From: Pontibacter lucknowensis
Lineage (GTDB): Bacteria; Bacteroidota; Bacteroidia; Cytophagales; Hymenobacteraceae
DNA: 64,000 nt
Assembly (NCBI RefSeq): GCF_900156415.1
Contig: NZ_FTNM01000002.1
Span: 868,001 to 932,000, forward strand
Direction of reading: 5' to 3'
In this document: one piece after another, positions 1 to 9,249 of the stretch
How the letters are laid out: the number at the start of each line of letters is the position of its first letter
How positions within the stretch are numbered: the first letter of the stretch is position 1
Notes under the pieces: model-generated
The model's database searches: none
The model's input: the letters and a program-made list of their open reading frames with translations, nothing else
Told to the model about the DNA's origin: nothing
Position numbers and translations under genes: made by a program

Positions 1-260
1 ACCAGCAGCAGCTGATCCTGCAGGCCATCGCCAAAGCCAAAGAGAATGCCGCCCTCATCGCCGAGGCCACCGAAGTGGAACTGCGCGAGATCCTGGACAT
101 TGACTACTCCTACCGCGAACTCACCATTCGCTCGCAGCAGCACGACTACCCGGTGTATGACAGCCAGGTGCTGATGGAGGCCTCCGCCCCTGCCCCCGAC
201 TTTGAGCCCGACGACATCGATGTTGCCGAAACCGTGACGATCACCTGGCGGATTGGCTAA
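1..260 (+). CDS. SIMPL (DUF541) domain protein, C-terminal fragment
   Basis: This is the 3' end of a gene that begins before the window; the reading frame enters at base 3 and stops at 258-260. The visible 85 residues have an alanine- and lysine-rich helix (AKAKENAALIAEA), then a variable acidic loop, and finish with a beta-strand of the pattern AETVTITWRIG. This order is typical of the end of SIMPL/DUF541 proteins, which are periplasmic or surface proteins of poorly known function. The N-terminus, and so any signal peptide, lies outside the window. The family call rests on the C-terminal pattern only. Confidence 0.65.
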   Translation, partial: QQQLILQAIAKAKENAALIAEATEVELREILDIDYSYRELTIRSQQHDYPVYDSQVLMEASAPAPDFEPDDIDVAETVTITWRIG

Positions 261-286
261 GTAACCATACATGAATCAGAACTGCG

Positions 287-790
287 ATGCGCCTATACCT
301 GTATATCCCCTTGCTGTTCATGGCTTTAACAGCCTGCCAGACAAGCCACACTTCCAGCACGGCGGCTAGTACAGCGGAGGCCGGCGGACAAGCTATGACA
401 AGCCCCGTTTCCCAGATTATCTTCCTGGACCTGGAGCTGAGCCGGGACAGCCTGACAAAGGAGAGCACGGTGAGATTGCTGAACAAAACAGTGACGGATG
501 GCCGGATGAAAAACCTCCCACACCAGGGTCATGAAAACGGTTCCGGCGATCTGCAATGTTCCCTGCTAAGCTCAGTCGGGCAGGTACTCTACAGCACCGC
601 TATACCTGATCCGCTGGCCAACACCCTCGAATATGCCGCTGAATCAGGCGAGCTCCAAAAGAAAACCTTTCAGCTGAAACAGGCTACTTTCACCCTCAGG
701 GCACCCTATTACCCGGGCACAACCCATCTGCTCATCGAACAGCTACAGGAAGACAAACAACTCAAAGAAATCGCAAGACTGACGCTATGA
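287..790 (+). CDS. putative lipoprotein, unknown function
   Basis: The product has 167 residues. It starts with a short hydrophobic signal and a lipobox (LTAC, cysteine near residue 17), so it is probably a lipid-anchored envelope protein. The rest has a low-complexity Ser/Thr/Ala linker followed by alternating strands that could form a beta-sandwich; I recognise no family. Its stop codon overlaps the start of the next gene (ATGA at 787-790), which points to translational coupling with the M64 peptidase gene and a possible shared role at the cell surface. Confidence 0.7.
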   Translation: MRLYLYIPLLFMALTACQTSHTSSTAASTAEAGGQAMTSPVSQIIFLDLELSRDSLTKESTVRLLNKTVTDGRMKNLPHQGHENGSGDLQCSLLSSVGQVLYSTAIPDPLANTLEYAAESGELQKKTFQLKQATFTLRAPYYPGTTHLLIEQLQEDKQLKEIARLTL

Positions 791-2610
791 AAAGGCTATT
801 GACCACGGTATGGCTGGTGCTTTGCAGTGTACTGCTTGCCCAGGCACAGAAATTTGAAGTCGACACGATCCTCTACCACGGACCGTCGGACAAGTATATC
901 AACTTTGTGTTTCTCGCGGACGGCTACCAGGCAAACGAGCTCAGCAAATACATAGAGGATGTGAAGGGCACCGTGGATGGAATCTTTGCCAAACGGCCTT
1001 TCAGGGAGAACAAAGTTTTCTTCAACGTTTTCGCCATCAAAGTACCTTCAAAACAAAGTGGTGCCAGTCACCCGGGCACTGCCAGTGATGAAAGCACCCA
1101 ATCAGCCATTCCAATCGTCAAAGTAGACAACTACTTCGGCTCCACTTTTGACTACGGTGGCATACACCGGCTGCTCGTGCCGACCAATCACATGGCCATA
1201 TCATCTGTACTTGCCAGCAATTTTCCGGAGTACGACCAGGTTTTTGTGCTCGTCAACAGTCCTTACTACGGCGGATCGGGCGGCGCTTATGCCACCAGCT
1301 CTACCAATGTTCAATCCAAAGAGATCGCCATTCACGAGATTGGCCACTCCTTTGCCAACCTTGCCGATGAATACTGGGCCGGTCCGCAGTATGCCCGTGA
1401 GCGGCCGAACATGACGCAGGTCTCCTCTCCTGAAACCGTGAAGTGGAAGCAGTGGCTGAACAACACGGGTGTGGGTATTTACCCCTATGAAGAGTCGCCT
1501 ACCTGGTACCGGCCGCACCAGCGCTGCAGCATGCGTTACCTTTCCACGGCAAGCGAAGTCATTCATTTCTGCATGGTCTGCCACGATACGATCACGAAGC
1601 GAATCGCCAGCCTGATGAACCAGGTGACCATACCTGACAAGCCGGGCAAGATAAGCGGCCCAAGCCAGGTATGTGCCCAGCAGGATGCCGTGACCTACAG
1701 CATCAGTCCGGTGAGCGGCGCGGGAGCCTATACCTGGACCGTGCCCGAAGGCTACCAGATCATACAAGGGCAAGGCACCACCACGATCAACGTGCGCATC
1801 GGCCCGAGTAGCGGACAGATAGGAGTGGCGGCGCAGAACTTCAACGGACAATCCGCAAGCACATACCTGGACATACAGGTGCAAGCCATGCCGGTGGTGA
1901 AGGCCGGTCAGAATGAAAACGCCTGCCTGAAGCAAGGGCTCATAGAGTTAAGTGGCTTTAGCCCGGCAGGGGGCGCCTGGTCGGGTATCGGAACGAAGCC
2001 GAATGGCATTTTTGATCCAGCTCTGGCAGGACTTGGCACACATCAGCTGACCTATACCTACTCTGAAAACGGTTGCAGTGTCAGCGCCACCAAAACGATC
2101 ACCGTCTACGAGTTCACAACCGTCAGCCTGGCTGACTTCCAGCAGGTGTGCTCTTCCACCACCAACTTCCAGTTGACAGGCGGATCACCGGCGGGCGGAA
2201 CCTATGGCGGAAACCATGTGCAGAATGGCGTGTTCAATGCGGCGGAGGCCGGACCGGGTACACACCGCATCACCTATACCTACGCTAACGTCTGCTCCAT
2301 CACAGTCGAAAAAGAGATCACGGTGAGTGTGTGCACCAACACAAACGAGGCTGAAGTGGCAACGGGCATACAGCTGTTCCCGAACCCCGCCAGCACGCTC
2401 GTCCAGCTCGAGGCACAGCTAACCGGCACCTCCGAGGCTAGCCTGCAGGTTTATGACCCGACCGGCAAATTGATCTTCAGCCAGCAGGTGCACAGCCTGT
2501 CAGGTATACTGAAAGAAAAGCTCAACCTGAGCAAGCAGCCCAAAGGCATTTACCTGCTCAGGTTGAGCACGGAAAAAGGCCATGTAGACCGGAAGCTACT
2601 GTTGCAGTAA
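787..2610 (+). CDS. secreted M64-family metallopeptidase with T9SS sorting domain
   Basis: This 607-residue protein has a signal peptide (about residues 1-20) and a zinc peptidase domain of the IgA peptidase M64 type. The zinc motif is HEIGHSFANLADEYW, with H183, E184 and H187 visible and the downstream Asp-Glu typical of the family. After it come a PKD-like domain (about 280-375), two related cysteine-containing repeats of about 70 residues with an SPAGG motif, and a C-terminal domain starting at IQLFPNPAS (about residue 528) and ending in KGIYLLRLS and KLLLQ, which is a type A T9SS sorting signal. The enzyme should be exported through the type IX system and act outside the cell. It is coupled to the upstream lipoprotein gene by a 4-base overlap. 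Confidence 0.9.
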   Translation: MKRLLTTVWLVLCSVLLAQAQKFEVDTILYHGPSDKYINFVFLADGYQANELSKYIEDVKGTVDGIFAKRPFRENKVFFNVFAIKVPSKQSGASHPGTASDESTQSAIPIVKVDNYFGSTFDYGGIHRLLVPTNHMAISSVLASNFPEYDQVFVLVNSPYYGGSGGAYATSSTNVQSKEIAIHEIGHSFANLADEYWAGPQYARERPNMTQVSSPETVKWKQWLNNTGVGIYPYEESPTWYRPHQRCSMRYLSTASEVIHFCMVCHDTITKRIASLMNQVTIPDKPGKISGPSQVCAQQDAVTYSISPVSGAGAYTWTVPEGYQIIQGQGTTTINVRIGPSSGQIGVAAQNFNGQSASTYLDIQVQAMPVVKAGQNENACLKQGLIELSGFSPAGGAWSGIGTKPNGIFDPALAGLGTHQLTYTYSENGCSVSATKTITVYEFTTVSLADFQQVCSSTTNFQLTGGSPAGGTYGGNHVQNGVFNAAEAGPGTHRITYTYANVCSITVEKEITVSVCTNTNEAEVATGIQLFPNPASTLVQLEAQLTGTSEASLQVYDPTGKLIFSQQVHSLSGILKEKLNLSKQPKGIYLLRLSTEKGHVDRKLLLQ

Positions 2611-2631
2611 GCACGGCGCATATCGCCTGAA

Positions 2632-3300
2632 CTAGCGACTCAGGTGCTCCCGCTCAGCAAGCTCAAACACCTCGTTTAAGTTATAGGTATGCACACCAGG
2701 CTGGGCGGCTATACCTGCGTTGATCATGGCTTGCGCTACTACCCTGTCTTCGTAAGGTTTGTACTTGCCGGCTATACCTAGTTTGTCGAGGAAGTGCATC
2801 ACTTTATAGCCTATCTCTTCGCCGGTGCGGCTCTCCTGGCGGTCGCCGTGCAGCAGACCGGGCTGGATGATGCTGATGCTTTTGAATCCGAGTTTCTTCA
2901 CGGCTTCTTCCAATGCTCCTTTCATGCGGGAGTAGAAGATCAGAGAACCCGGATCGGCACCGGAGGAAGACACCAGCACATAGGCCGGCACACCGTTTCG
3001 GGCGGCGGCTTCGGCAAATTTGTACTGGTAGTGGTAGTCTACTTTGTACTGCTCGTTCTGACCGCCTGCCTGCTTGAGCGTGGTGCCCAGCGTCGAGAAA
3101 AAGACATCGCCCTTCACCAGTTGCTGCCATTCTTCAGGCTTGTCAAAATCGATCAGGTGCTCCTGCAATTTGTTGTTGGTTATACCTAAGGAGCGGCGAC
3201 CGAATACGATCACATTATTGAATCGATCATCTGCCAATAGCTGCTGTACCAGTTGTTTTCCCACCAGGCCGGTGGCGCCTATTACGAGTGCTGTTTTCAT
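2632..3300 (-). CDS. NAD(P)H-binding atypical SDR oxidoreductase
   Basis: The protein starts with a dinucleotide-binding motif, MKTALVIGATGLVGKQL, giving a Rossmann fold of the atypical (extended) short-chain dehydrogenase type, similar to HTATIP2/YraR-like proteins. Further in are VSSSGAD and a YSRMKGALEE stretch that would supply the Tyr-x3-Lys pair. I start it at 3300 because the Rossmann motif begins there; an upstream in-frame ATG at 3324 would add eight residues. Its substrate is unknown. It lies just downstream of a second SDR gene on the same strand, so the two may be cotranscribed. Confidence 0.8.
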   Translation of the reverse strand: MKTALVIGATGLVGKQLVQQLLADDRFNNVIVFGRRSLGITNNKLQEHLIDFDKPEEWQQLVKGDVFFSTLGTTLKQAGGQNEQYKVDYHYQYKFAEAAARNGVPAYVLVSSSGADPGSLIFYSRMKGALEEAVKKLGFKSISIIQPGLLHGDRQESRTGEEIGYKVMHFLDKLGIAGKYKPYEDRVVAQAMINAGIAAQPGVHTYNLNEVFELAEREHLSR

Positions 3301-3332
3301 ATCTTGGTTCGTATTTCTGTTCAACTATAATG

Positions 3333-4172
3333 CTATACCTGTTCGGGCTTGTTCGCGCCGGTCAGTCTCTCCGACACCTCCCAGAGCCTGCTGGCTATAC
3401 CGGCTACTACCTGCGGATTCTTGCGGCCGGGTCTGCGTTTGTAATAGTACTGTCCATCCTGCCAGTCCTTGCCCGGCGTCGTGCTGATGAGCCAGATCAG
3501 GGTATCGGCTCCCTGTTCAGGAGAGATCATAAAAAAGCGCTTGACTGTTGACTCGTACAGCCACTTGACCGTGCTCCCTCCTTCCCGCGCAAAGCCAGTC
3601 TCCACTACCCCCGGGTGAAAAGAAGTGGCCCACACGCCTTTGAATCGTCTGCTGATCTCCGCAGCATGCAGTATGTTCATCAGCTTGGCTGCACCGTAGG
3701 CCCGGAAGCTTTTGTAGTTCTTTTCGCTTTCGAGGTCATCGAAGTTGATACGGCCCATCAGGTTAGCCGCGCTGGAGGTATTGATCACGATCGCTTTGGA
3801 GGCTTCCAGCCGTTCCCGTAGCAGGTGCGTCAGCAGGAAGCCGGACAGGTGATTTACCTGCAGCGTCATTTCGTGGCCATCTGCCGTCACCCGCCTGTCG
3901 GCGATGATCCCGCCCACGTTGTTGACCAGCACATCGATGCGGGGATACTGCTCCAGCAGCTTTTGCGCAAACGAACGTACTTCCGCAAAGCGGGTATAGT
4001 CCACCAGGTAGTAGTCGCAACCGATCTCTTCCGCCAGTTTTTTGGTTTCGGCAGAGCGCCCCGTGATCACCACCTGCGCTCCCCGTTGGCGCAGGATCCG
4101 GGCGGCCGCCGCGCCAATGCCGGAGCTTCCGCCTGTGATGACGATGGTTTTGCCGGTGAGGTCTTTTGTCAT
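3333..4172 (-). CDS. SDR family NAD(P)-dependent oxidoreductase (retinol dehydrogenase-like)
   Basis: This is a classical short-chain dehydrogenase of 279 residues. The cofactor motif GGSSGIG is near residues 14-20, NNVGG follows in the usual place, the catalytic serine lies in INTSSAAN, and the Tyr-x3-Lys pair is in YGAAKLMN. The length and the FHPGVVETG segment resemble the retinol dehydrogenase/WW-domain oxidoreductase subgroup. It is about 30 bases upstream of the neighbouring atypical SDR gene on the same strand. The substrate cannot be told from the sequence. Confidence 0.88.
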   Translation of the reverse strand: MTKDLTGKTIVITGGSSGIGAAAARILRQRGAQVVITGRSAETKKLAEEIGCDYYLVDYTRFAEVRSFAQKLLEQYPRIDVLVNNVGGIIADRRVTADGHEMTLQVNHLSGFLLTHLLRERLEASKAIVINTSSAANLMGRINFDDLESEKNYKSFRAYGAAKLMNILHAAEISRRFKGVWATSFHPGVVETGFAREGGSTVKWLYESTVKRFFMISPEQGADTLIWLISTTPGKDWQDGQYYYKRRPGRKNPQVVAGIASRLWEVSERLTGANKPEQV

Positions 4173-4305
4173 TGTTTCATCTTGCTTTACACTAATGCAG
4201 GTATGGGAATAACTATTAGCTAAGCATAACGAAAAAAGAGGATTTTTGGCTGAAAGAGGGCTTCATGCGTAGAGAGAGAAAACAGATAAAAAGGCATTAC
4301 ACCCC

Positions 4306-5109
4306 ATGAAAAACGTCAAGACACTTGCCATCCTGAACACCGTGTTTTTTCTGCTGCACCTGGTGCCCTCGCAACTCACGCAGCTGGAGCTTTTCAATAG
4401 TCAGACCATTGGTGAGGTGTCGGCGAAATATCCGGCGCTTTTCACCCCGGCGGGAATCACCTTCTCGATCTGGGGCGTTATCTACCTGGCCCTCTCCGCC
4501 TTTTGCATCTACCACATCGTCAAAGCCTTTAAAGAGCCTGCCCTGCACGAGGCCAATGTGGACCTGAAGGGGCTCAGCTACTACTTTATGCTCAACAACC
4601 TGGCCACCGGTGCCTGGACCATCGCCTGGGTACACGAGCGGTTGCTGCTCTCGGTGGGGCTGATCCTGGTCCAGCTGGTCACGCTGCTGGCGATTCACAT
4701 CCGACTGGGCATTTTCGATCCGAGCCGCTCAGCTGCTTCCCGCTGGTTTACGCAGGTGCCGCTGAGTTTATACTTTGGCTGGATCATCATCGCCACGGTC
4801 GCCAACATCAGCTCCGCTTTGGTGGGTTTAGGGTGGGATGGCTTTGGATTGAGCGAAGGTATCTGGACGATCATCATGATCGTGGCAGCTACCCTGATCG
4901 TGGTATTCGTGGTTTTCAGCCGGACGAACCCTTTTGTGGGGCTGGTTGGTATATGGGCGCTCTACGGCATCATCCTGAAGCACCGCGAACTGAGTGCAGC
5001 TGCGAGTCCGCAGATCATCATGACGGCCTGGATCAGTTTGGCCCTGGTGGCCCTGGTGGTGTTACTGGTATTTTTCAGGTATGGGAAAGCGGTACGGCAA
5101 CAGGTATAG
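4306..5109 (+). CDS. TspO/MBR-related tryptophan-rich sensory membrane protein
   Basis: The product has 267 residues and about seven or eight hydrophobic segments. The segment FTPAGITFSIWGVIYLAL resembles the TspO signature, and conserved Trp residues recur (TGAWTIAW, YFGWIIIA). Bacteroidota carry long TspO/MBR-like proteins of this kind, annotated as tryptophan-rich sensory proteins; classical TspO is only about 160 residues and binds porphyrins. It is transcribed alone, divergently from the SDR pair. The ligand is not known. Confidence 0.75.
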   Translation: MKNVKTLAILNTVFFLLHLVPSQLTQLELFNSQTIGEVSAKYPALFTPAGITFSIWGVIYLALSAFCIYHIVKAFKEPALHEANVDLKGLSYYFMLNNLATGAWTIAWVHERLLLSVGLILVQLVTLLAIHIRLGIFDPSRSAASRWFTQVPLSLYFGWIIIATVANISSALVGLGWDGFGLSEGIWTIIMIVAATLIVVFVVFSRTNPFVGLVGIWALYGIILKHRELSAAASPQIIMTAWISLALVALVVLLVFFRYGKAVRQQV

Positions 5110-5452
5110 CGAAGCGTCAGATTAATCTAAGGCCAGCTCGACAACCAAATAGGCGAGCGAACCAGCCAACAACAAAGCGAGTGCAGTTTTAGGAGTCATA
5201 ATAGTGGCCTTTAAGTGGAAAATATGAAAACAAAACCTTTTGGATTTATAAGGATAACCAACTAGTTTACAGAAGGTTTCTCAGTATAACATGTAAGCCA
5301 TTGAGACGGAGGCAACTAGAAAACTTCTTAGGTTGAGGTATTAGCTGGTCACAGTGCGTGCGGACACGTTGGTGCACGCATTGTGGCCTGTATCTGTGAT
5401 TGTCAAGGACTGTCGGATTATACCTGGTCCCGCATGGTGAATTAGCAGGCAG
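5110..5452. other. intergenic stretch with no assigned gene
   Basis: These 343 bases separate two convergent genes. The only coding signal I see is one possible 25-codon ORF on the minus strand (5122-5199, listed separately). I found no strong hairpin, no repeat shared with the rest of the window and no RNA gene. Confidence 0.5.
5122..5199 (-). CDS. possible 25-residue single-membrane-span peptide
   Basis: An ATG at 5199 opens a 25-codon frame ending in TAA at 5122-5124. The predicted peptide starts MTPKTALALLLAGSLAY and is hydrophobic for most of its length, so it would be one membrane helix. It resembles the N-terminus of small YtxH-like proteins, but is far too short to assign. It may be chance. 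Confidence 0.25.
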   Translation of the reverse strand: MTPKTALALLLAGSLAYLVVELALD

Positions 5453-5968
5453 TTACTCTTCTACTTCCACGATCATCTCTACTTCCACTGCCATGTTAAA
5501 CGGAAGTGCATTGGTGCCTACCGATGTTCGTGCATGTTTGCCCTTGTCTCCAAAGACGGCGTTCATCACATCCGAAAACCCATTGATCACTTTCGGCTGG
5601 TCATAAAAGGTCGCGGCTGAATTCACATACCCGTTGACTTTCACGATACGCTTAACCCGCTTCAGGTCACCCAGCTCTCTTTTCAGTACCGCCAGTTGCT
5701 GCAGGGCAACCAACTTAGCCGCCTCATAGCCCTGCTCCACGGTCAGGTCCTGGCCCAGCTTGCCCTTGATGTACTCCCCCTTGCTGTTACGCGGACCTTT
5801 GCCCGACAGGTAAATCAGGTTTCCAACTTTAACGGCGTCGACAAAACTGCCACCGGCGGCCGCCACTTCCGGCAAAGGCATGTTTAATTGCGCTAGCTTT
5901 TCTTCCGGAGATTGCGTAAAAGCCACAAACGTGGTAAAGCACAGCAGGATCAGCAGTAGTGTTTTCAT
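5453..5968 (-). CDS. secreted RidA/YjgF-family protein
   Basis: The protein has 171 residues when started at 5968, where the signal peptide MKTLLLILLCFTTFVAF begins; the in-frame ATG at 5989 would add seven residues before that signal and is less likely. The remainder is a RidA/YjgF/UK114 fold of the long type that has GNLIYLSGKGP near the start and an ARTSVGTNALPFNMAVEVEM ending, including the conserved Arg. Cytosolic RidA removes reactive enamine/imine intermediates; this exported form belongs to a subgroup of unknown substrate. Confidence 0.85.
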   Translation of the reverse strand: MKTLLLILLCFTTFVAFTQSPEEKLAQLNMPLPEVAAAGGSFVDAVKVGNLIYLSGKGPRNSKGEYIKGKLGQDLTVEQGYEAAKLVALQQLAVLKRELGDLKRVKRIVKVNGYVNSAATFYDQPKVINGFSDVMNAVFGDKGKHARTSVGTNALPFNMAVEVEMIVEVEE

Positions 5969-6025
5969 ACCTGTAGGATAAGTTATCATCTGAGAATCAA
6001 TTTAAGAGCATCAGAGTTATCTCTC

Positions 6026-6060
6026 CCACCCTGTCATTTCGACGATAGGAGAAATCTGAA
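6026..6060. repeat. dispersed intergenic repeat, copy 1
   Basis: A 35-base segment containing TGTCATTTCGACGATAGGAG also occurs, almost unchanged, at 8814-8845 and 9584-9618. All copies are intergenic and in the same orientation. This copy lies next to a decayed gene fragment (6085-6200) whose intact relative also has a copy of the repeat beside it. Confidence 0.85.
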
Positions 6061-6084
6061 AGCAATATAAGATGCCTTTTCAGA

Positions 6085-6200
6085 TTAGGAGTTATACGCA
6101 TCGAACACATTCCAAGCCCACGGGATGAATGGGATGATGGTTCCAAAGCATGAAAATACCTCCTGCGAACACATTATGTTCAACCCGGATATTCCGGTCT
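6085..6200 (-). pseudogene. decayed duplicate of the small TM2-like membrane protein gene
   Basis: Read on the minus strand, this stretch encodes TIIPFIPWAWNVFDAYNS followed by a stop, almost the same as the C-terminus of the intact gene at 8871-9068 (TIIIPFILWAWNVYDAYNS). Further upstream the similarity (GGIF) is in another frame and no start remains. It is a 3' remnant of a duplicated or rearranged copy. The flanking repeat at 6026-6060 matches the one beside the intact gene, so both seem to have been copied together. Confidence 0.7.
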
Positions 6201-6227
6201 GTATCCCAGCATTGACATGCGATGGCT

Positions 6228-8711
6228 TTATTTTAAAACCTTGCCCGACCCGATTACCTTGTTACCGAGCAGCACGCGGTAGATATACATCCCTTTAGGT
6301 ATAGGGGACACGTCTATTTCGATGGTGGTCTCTTCCTGTCGGATACTGCCGCTGCGCGAGACAACTTCCTGGCCTTGCAGGTTGAAGAGCTTTACTTCAT
6401 AAGCGGCCGGTTTTGAGACTGGCTGAAACTGAAACTTCAGGGTGCCCTCAAATGGATTCGGATAGGCAGTGATGCTCCTGCCAGACCTGTCCTCAAAAGG
6501 GTCGTCCACACTAGTAACGATATTCAGCGCATCATAGTCCAGCACTTCAAAAGCGTAAAGCGCATGCCCGCCGTTCAGAAGTATGTCCAAATGCCCGTCA
6601 CCGTCCAGGTCCTGAACCACCAGGCTGTTGTATATCCCTGCAGTACCGCCGCCGAGCGAATCACTCTGCCATTTTACCTGCATCTGCCCGGCGTCATATA
6701 TGTACAGTTTATAGGAATCAGCAGCGACGAACTGGTACTGGCCATTCCTGCTGAGATCCACCGCTTTCAAGGCGTTCAGCTGTCCTGATCCCAGCTCAAA
6801 ACTCTTGCGCTCTTCCAGGTCAGGACCGCCGAGCAAGGTGACTTTCCCGTTAGTTGAGCCTACCAGCACGTCATCTGTGCCATCCTGATCAAAGTCTACC
6901 AGATCAACGACATTGATATCCATAGGCCTGATCACAAGCTCATGGCTTTTGCCATCGATCACCAATAATTTGCTCTGCGGGTCACGGAAAGATTCATACT
7001 GCACCGCTACTACCTCCAGTGCGTCATCTTCATCGATGTTGCCCACTTTGACGGATCCGATTCTCGATGCCATTCCTCCCAGCTGCGGGCTTTTCCATTT
7101 GACAGTGCCCGTTTTACCATCGAATATGTAAATGTAATTTTGCCATTCATCCGGGTGCGTGCTGCCGCTCACATTCGTTCCGGATGTTACGATCAGTTCA
7201 GGATTACCGTCCCGGTCAATGTCAGCAATCTCTATTCCCGCTATAATACTCATTCCGTCTATGGCGAATCTTCTTTGCACGGTGTAATCCGGATTGAACA
7301 CATAGACATAGCTTTCCGAGTAGCCGTATTTAATGCCCAACAGCAACTCGTTCTTCCCGTCCCCATCCACATCACCTATCCTGACGAAGGTATAGTCGTC
7401 GGCCCTTACACTTTCCCTGTCGTCCTCATTCTGCCACTTCAGCTGCTTGGTGGCAGCATCAAAAACGGAAAGGAAACCATGCTGGTAAAACTTACTGTAG
7501 CCGCCGTATGTACCCAGCGCGACATCCGGCTTCCCGTCATTGTCTACATCCCCAACATCAAAAGCTTTGTAACCGGTCGAGAAATACTTGCTTTTCCACT
7601 CTTTCTTTTTGGTGGTGAGGTCATACACAAAGAAAAAATCATCGCATGAGCAATTCGCACCGGTCGTCCAGACCAACTCCGGGTTCGAGTCCCCATCAAG
7701 GTCGGAAACAGCGGCATTGGTGATGCCATCGTTACTAAACTCATAGAAATCAAAATCTTTGGTGCCTGTCTTTCCATTGTAGCCGTAAATGCCGTCAAAG
7801 GATGACTGGCCCACTAAGACATCCTTTACACCATCCTGATCATAATCGTAGACCCAAAGGCCACTGATGTAGCTGCTGTAACGGCTATGGGCGCTCCAGT
7901 CTGTTGTCCAGAGAGGCTTTTTGTTGCGGTAGTCAAATGCATGGATGCTATAGGCTGAGCTATAGATAATGTCTGGCACACCATCCCCGTTCAGGTCACT
8001 CAGCCCGATGTCTACATTTTTATTGACGGTCTCGAAGGTATACACCAGGGAGTGTTCCTTGTCACTCAGCTCCACTACGCGGCCATCCGAATAGACTATA
8101 TCCGGGCGCATGTTATTATCAATGTCACCGACCTTGCAGTGCCTAGCCATGTAAGGGAGCCTGTTCACCAACTGAAAGCTCCTGTTGTAGATGTAGGTGG
8201 AATCCTTGGCCAACACCACCATAAACGGAGGATTGTCATTGTCTATCCGGCTAAACTCTATGTCAGTAACGGCATTCGGCAGGTAGATTCGGCTTGAAGA
8301 CTTCTTCCTGACCACGTCAAAGCTGGATATTTCCTCCAGGGTGCGGCTGTGGTAGACCACGACTTTTCCTTCAGCGAAACCCAGGTAAATCTCACTGACC
8401 CCATCGCCGTTGAAGTCATGTAACTGCAGGGACGTAATTTCACTCGCATATGCCCTGCTGATCCATTTCATCACATACGTTTTCGTCATCTCATCATACT
8501 GCTGGATGGTGATGAAACTAGACTCACCATGTTTGCCCGAAGCGATGATCTCACTATTCCCATCCCCGTCCAGGTCTGCCGCCAGTACACCTGCTTTACC
8601 CAAGTCATACCCTCCGGTTCCGTACTGCCAGTCTAAGGCAATCGGCTTTGTTTGTGCAAACAGTATTCCTGTGTTCAGCAGGAAAAGTAAACAAATGTAA
8701 ATGTGCTTCAT
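6228..8711 (-). CDS. secreted FG-GAP/VCBS repeat protein with T9SS sorting domain
   Basis: When started at 8711 the protein has 827 residues and a clear signal peptide (MKHIYICLLFLLNTGILFAQ). The open frame reaches 31 codons further up, but those lack signal character. The body consists of many FG-GAP/VCBS repeats, seen as calcium-binding loops such as DLDGDGNSE, DFNGDGVSE, DVDNDGKPD and DIDRDGNPE, which predict an integrin-like beta-propeller. The last 80 or so residues (AYPNPFEGTLKF ... GMYIYRVLLGNKVIGSGKVLK) form a type A T9SS sorting domain. It is probably a large calcium-dependent surface protein; its ligand is unknown. Confidence 0.9.
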   Translation of the reverse strand: MKHIYICLLFLLNTGILFAQTKPIALDWQYGTGGYDLGKAGVLAADLDGDGNSEIIASGKHGESSFITIQQYDEMTKTYVMKWISRAYASEITSLQLHDFNGDGVSEIYLGFAEGKVVVYHSRTLEEISSFDVVRKKSSSRIYLPNAVTDIEFSRIDNDNPPFMVVLAKDSTYIYNRSFQLVNRLPYMARHCKVGDIDNNMRPDIVYSDGRVVELSDKEHSLVYTFETVNKNVDIGLSDLNGDGVPDIIYSSAYSIHAFDYRNKKPLWTTDWSAHSRYSSYISGLWVYDYDQDGVKDVLVGQSSFDGIYGYNGKTGTKDFDFYEFSNDGITNAAVSDLDGDSNPELVWTTGANCSCDDFFFVYDLTTKKKEWKSKYFSTGYKAFDVGDVDNDGKPDVALGTYGGYSKFYQHGFLSVFDAATKQLKWQNEDDRESVRADDYTFVRIGDVDGDGKNELLLGIKYGYSESYVYVFNPDYTVQRRFAIDGMSIIAGIEIADIDRDGNPELIVTSGTNVSGSTHPDEWQNYIYIFDGKTGTVKWKSPQLGGMASRIGSVKVGNIDEDDALEVVAVQYESFRDPQSKLLVIDGKSHELVIRPMDINVVDLVDFDQDGTDDVLVGSTNGKVTLLGGPDLEERKSFELGSGQLNALKAVDLSRNGQYQFVAADSYKLYIYDAGQMQVKWQSDSLGGGTAGIYNSLVVQDLDGDGHLDILLNGGHALYAFEVLDYDALNIVTSVDDPFEDRSGRSITAYPNPFEGTLKFQFQPVSKPAAYEVKLFNLQGQEVVSRSGSIRQEETTIEIDVSPIPKGMYIYRVLLGNKVIGSGKVLK

Positions 8712-8813
8712 ACTTGATTTGAATAAGATAAGTCTGTTCCCTATCACCCGGATGAAAGACGCTCGCCCCCATCCCACCGCTATGCCTGAGCCGGTAGGTG
8801 ACATTTCTAAATT

Positions 8814-8845
8814 ACCCTGTCATTTCGACGATAGGAGAAATCTGA
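8814..8845. repeat. dispersed intergenic repeat, copy 2
   Basis: This 32-base segment is identical over its length to the copy at 6026-6060. It lies between the secreted FG-GAP gene and the small membrane protein gene 8871-9068. Confidence 0.85.
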
Positions 8846-8870
8846 ATGTGTTATGCAGTCATTAGAAGGA

Positions 8871-9068
8871 TTACGAATTATAGGCATCGTACACATTCCA
8901 AGCCCACAGAATGAACGGGATGATGATCGTCCACCAGAAAAAGAAAGTCAGAATACCGCCGAATATCCAGATAAATATACCCTTCAGAATATGCCCTTTG
9001 ATGAGCTGGCCTAATCCCGGAATGAAGAAAGAAATCAAGGCTGGAAAACTGTGTATTTGCTTGTGCAT
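8871..9068 (-). CDS. small TM2-like membrane protein
   Basis: The product has 65 residues with two hydrophobic helices around FIPGLGQLIKGHILKGI and a Trp-rich second span, and it ends NVYDAYNS. The PGLGQ turn and the ending match short TM2-type proteins common in Bacteroidota. Function is unknown. A truncated, frameshifted relative of its 3' end lies at 6085-6200. Confidence 0.75.
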   Translation of the reverse strand: MHKQIHSFPALISFFIPGLGQLIKGHILKGIFIWIFGGILTFFFWWTIIIPFILWAWNVYDAYNS

Positions 9069-9249
9069 ATCGTGTGGTTTAAGATTCTAAGCTGGGAGTG
9101 TTGTACATATTTATACCCTGCTACTACAGGTTTAATTTCATCTGGTAAAAGGAACAGTTATTGCAGATTTTATACAGAATTTTCTATATATTGAACAATC
9201 GACGCCTTTATAAGCATAAATATACCTAAACCCTCCTAAAGAATAAAAA

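Noticed and set aside
1201..1935. Minus-strand open frame (244 codons)
   Set aside because: It overlaps the M64 peptidase domain on the other strand, including the zinc motif codons; composition is that of a shadow.
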